From Simmondsia chinensis (Eukaryota > Streptophyta > Magnoliopsida > Caryophyllales > Simmondsiaceae), in the NCBI GenBank assembly GCA_018398585.1, contig JAGTTD010000026.1, positions 1,245,001-1,309,000 on the forward strand: a stretch of DNA of 64,000 bases, read 5' to 3'. A program made the translations under genes and the position numbers. Of this stretch, positions 63,455 through 64,000 are shown in pieces. The stretch's first letter is position 1; each line of letters opens with the position of its first letter. The notes beneath the pieces are model-generated. The model saw only the letters and a program-made list of their open reading frames with translations. It searched no databases and was not told where the DNA came from.

Positions 63455-64000
63455 AAAACTAACATCAACAATAAAACACTCCACCTTCTCCACAAACGCC
63501 CCTCAACCGGGGCTAACATACATAAAACTGAAAGACCCACCAAATTCGCGCAATGCTCGAACTTGCTTCCTCGTAGAACCTTCGTGAACATGTCAGCTAG
63601 ATTGTCTTCAGTCCCAATCTTCCTCAACTCCACCTTGCGCTCGTCTATCAGATCTCTAATAAAGTGATGCTTCACATCTATATGCTTCGTTCGGTCGTGA
63701 TGTGACATCTGATCTTTCGCTAGGTGAATGGCGGACTGACTATAACTGTATACTCTAATTGTCCCCTGCTCCGCACTGATTTCACTGATCAAACCTCTCA
63801 ACCAGAAAGCTTCTTTGAATGCTTCCATAACTGCCATATACTCGGCCTCGGTAGTAGACTGTGCTGTAACAGGCTGTAAACACGCTCTCCAATTGATAAC
63901 TATGTCACCTAAACAAAACACATACCCTGAAGTAGAATTCCTCTTATCAAGGTCTCCACCATAATCAGAATCTATATACCCAACCAAACAACACTTACTT
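63455..64000 (-). pseudogene. Copia RNase H / pol C-terminus (partial, minus strand)
   Basis: Reads VGYIDSDYGGDLDKRNSTSG, then TTEAEYMAVMEAFKEAFWL, HDRTKHIDVKHHFIRD, DNLADMFTKVL and KFEHCANLVGLS: Copia RNase H of a Tork/Tnt1-like type, open to the window end. The third acidic position, normally in V.CDNQSA, reads VYSYSQSA, so the catalytic Asp is Tyr. The frame runs on past the usual stop into the LTR. Likely inactive. Confidence 0.85.

Noticed and set aside
1..64000. Endogenous pararetrovirus or other viral insertion
   Set aside because: All reverse-transcriptase and integrase remnants fit Copia, Gypsy chromovirus, L1 or RTE; no movement-protein or coat-protein motif was seen.
1..64000. tRNA genes
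   Set aside because: The TGGTATCAGAGC-type sequences lie next to LTR ends and are primer-binding sites; no cloverleaf with both internal promoter boxes at proper spacing was found by eye.

Overview
This is nuclear DNA from a flowering plant, most likely a dicot with a large, repeat-rich genome. The evidence is a multi-exon gene with plant-type introns, plant L1- and RTE-type LINEs, Ty1/Copia and chromovirus (Ty3/Gypsy) retrotransposons, TRIM elements, many non-autonomous hAT- and Mutator-like elements, and a scrap of chloroplast DNA. I cannot name the species.

The only cellular gene I recognise is a phosphoglycerate mutase-like (histidine phosphatase superfamily) gene on the + strand, from before the window start to about 28115. 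Eight exons are visible: 1233-1334, 7784-7863, 16392-16512, 18935-19009, 23648-23736, 24449-24568, 27055-27099 and 28085-28115. They join in one continuous frame of about 221 residues; the first exon is probably outside the window. The seven introns span about 26 kb and are largely filled with transposons.

Layout. 1-28 kb: the gene, with TRIMs, 5S-headed SINEs, Mutator-like fold-backs, hAT-like elements, an RTE LINE, a young Copia element (9860-13875), a rearranged L1 (13937-15539), a TRIM split by a Mutator-like element (17457-18674) and a hAT-like element split by a solo LTR (20068-21941) in its introns. 28-40 kb: a decayed chromovirus (28900-31040) split by a Copia solo LTR, then hAT-like elements, SINEs and LINE tails. 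40-46 kb: an older Copia element (40831-46003) inside a hAT-like element; its reverse-transcriptase region carries an in-frame piece of plastid rpoC1. 46-60 kb: SINEs, LINE tails, solo LTRs, an L1 3' end and fold-back elements. 60-62.6 kb: two adjacent Mutator-like fold-backs built from CGCG-centred palindromes. 63-64 kb: the 3' end of a minus-strand Copia element running off the window.

The most notable signal is how the small elements relate to each other. At least seven SINE copies have a 5S rRNA-derived head, with an internal RNA polymerase III promoter, joined to a 3' body that is also the 3' tail of an RTE LINE copy in the same window; most have 13-19 bp target duplications. Three low-complexity repeat types, otherwise easily taken for compositional noise, have hAT-like ends and near-perfect 8 bp target duplications. 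Coordinates and duplications were read by eye; family names rest on motif recognition without database searches.
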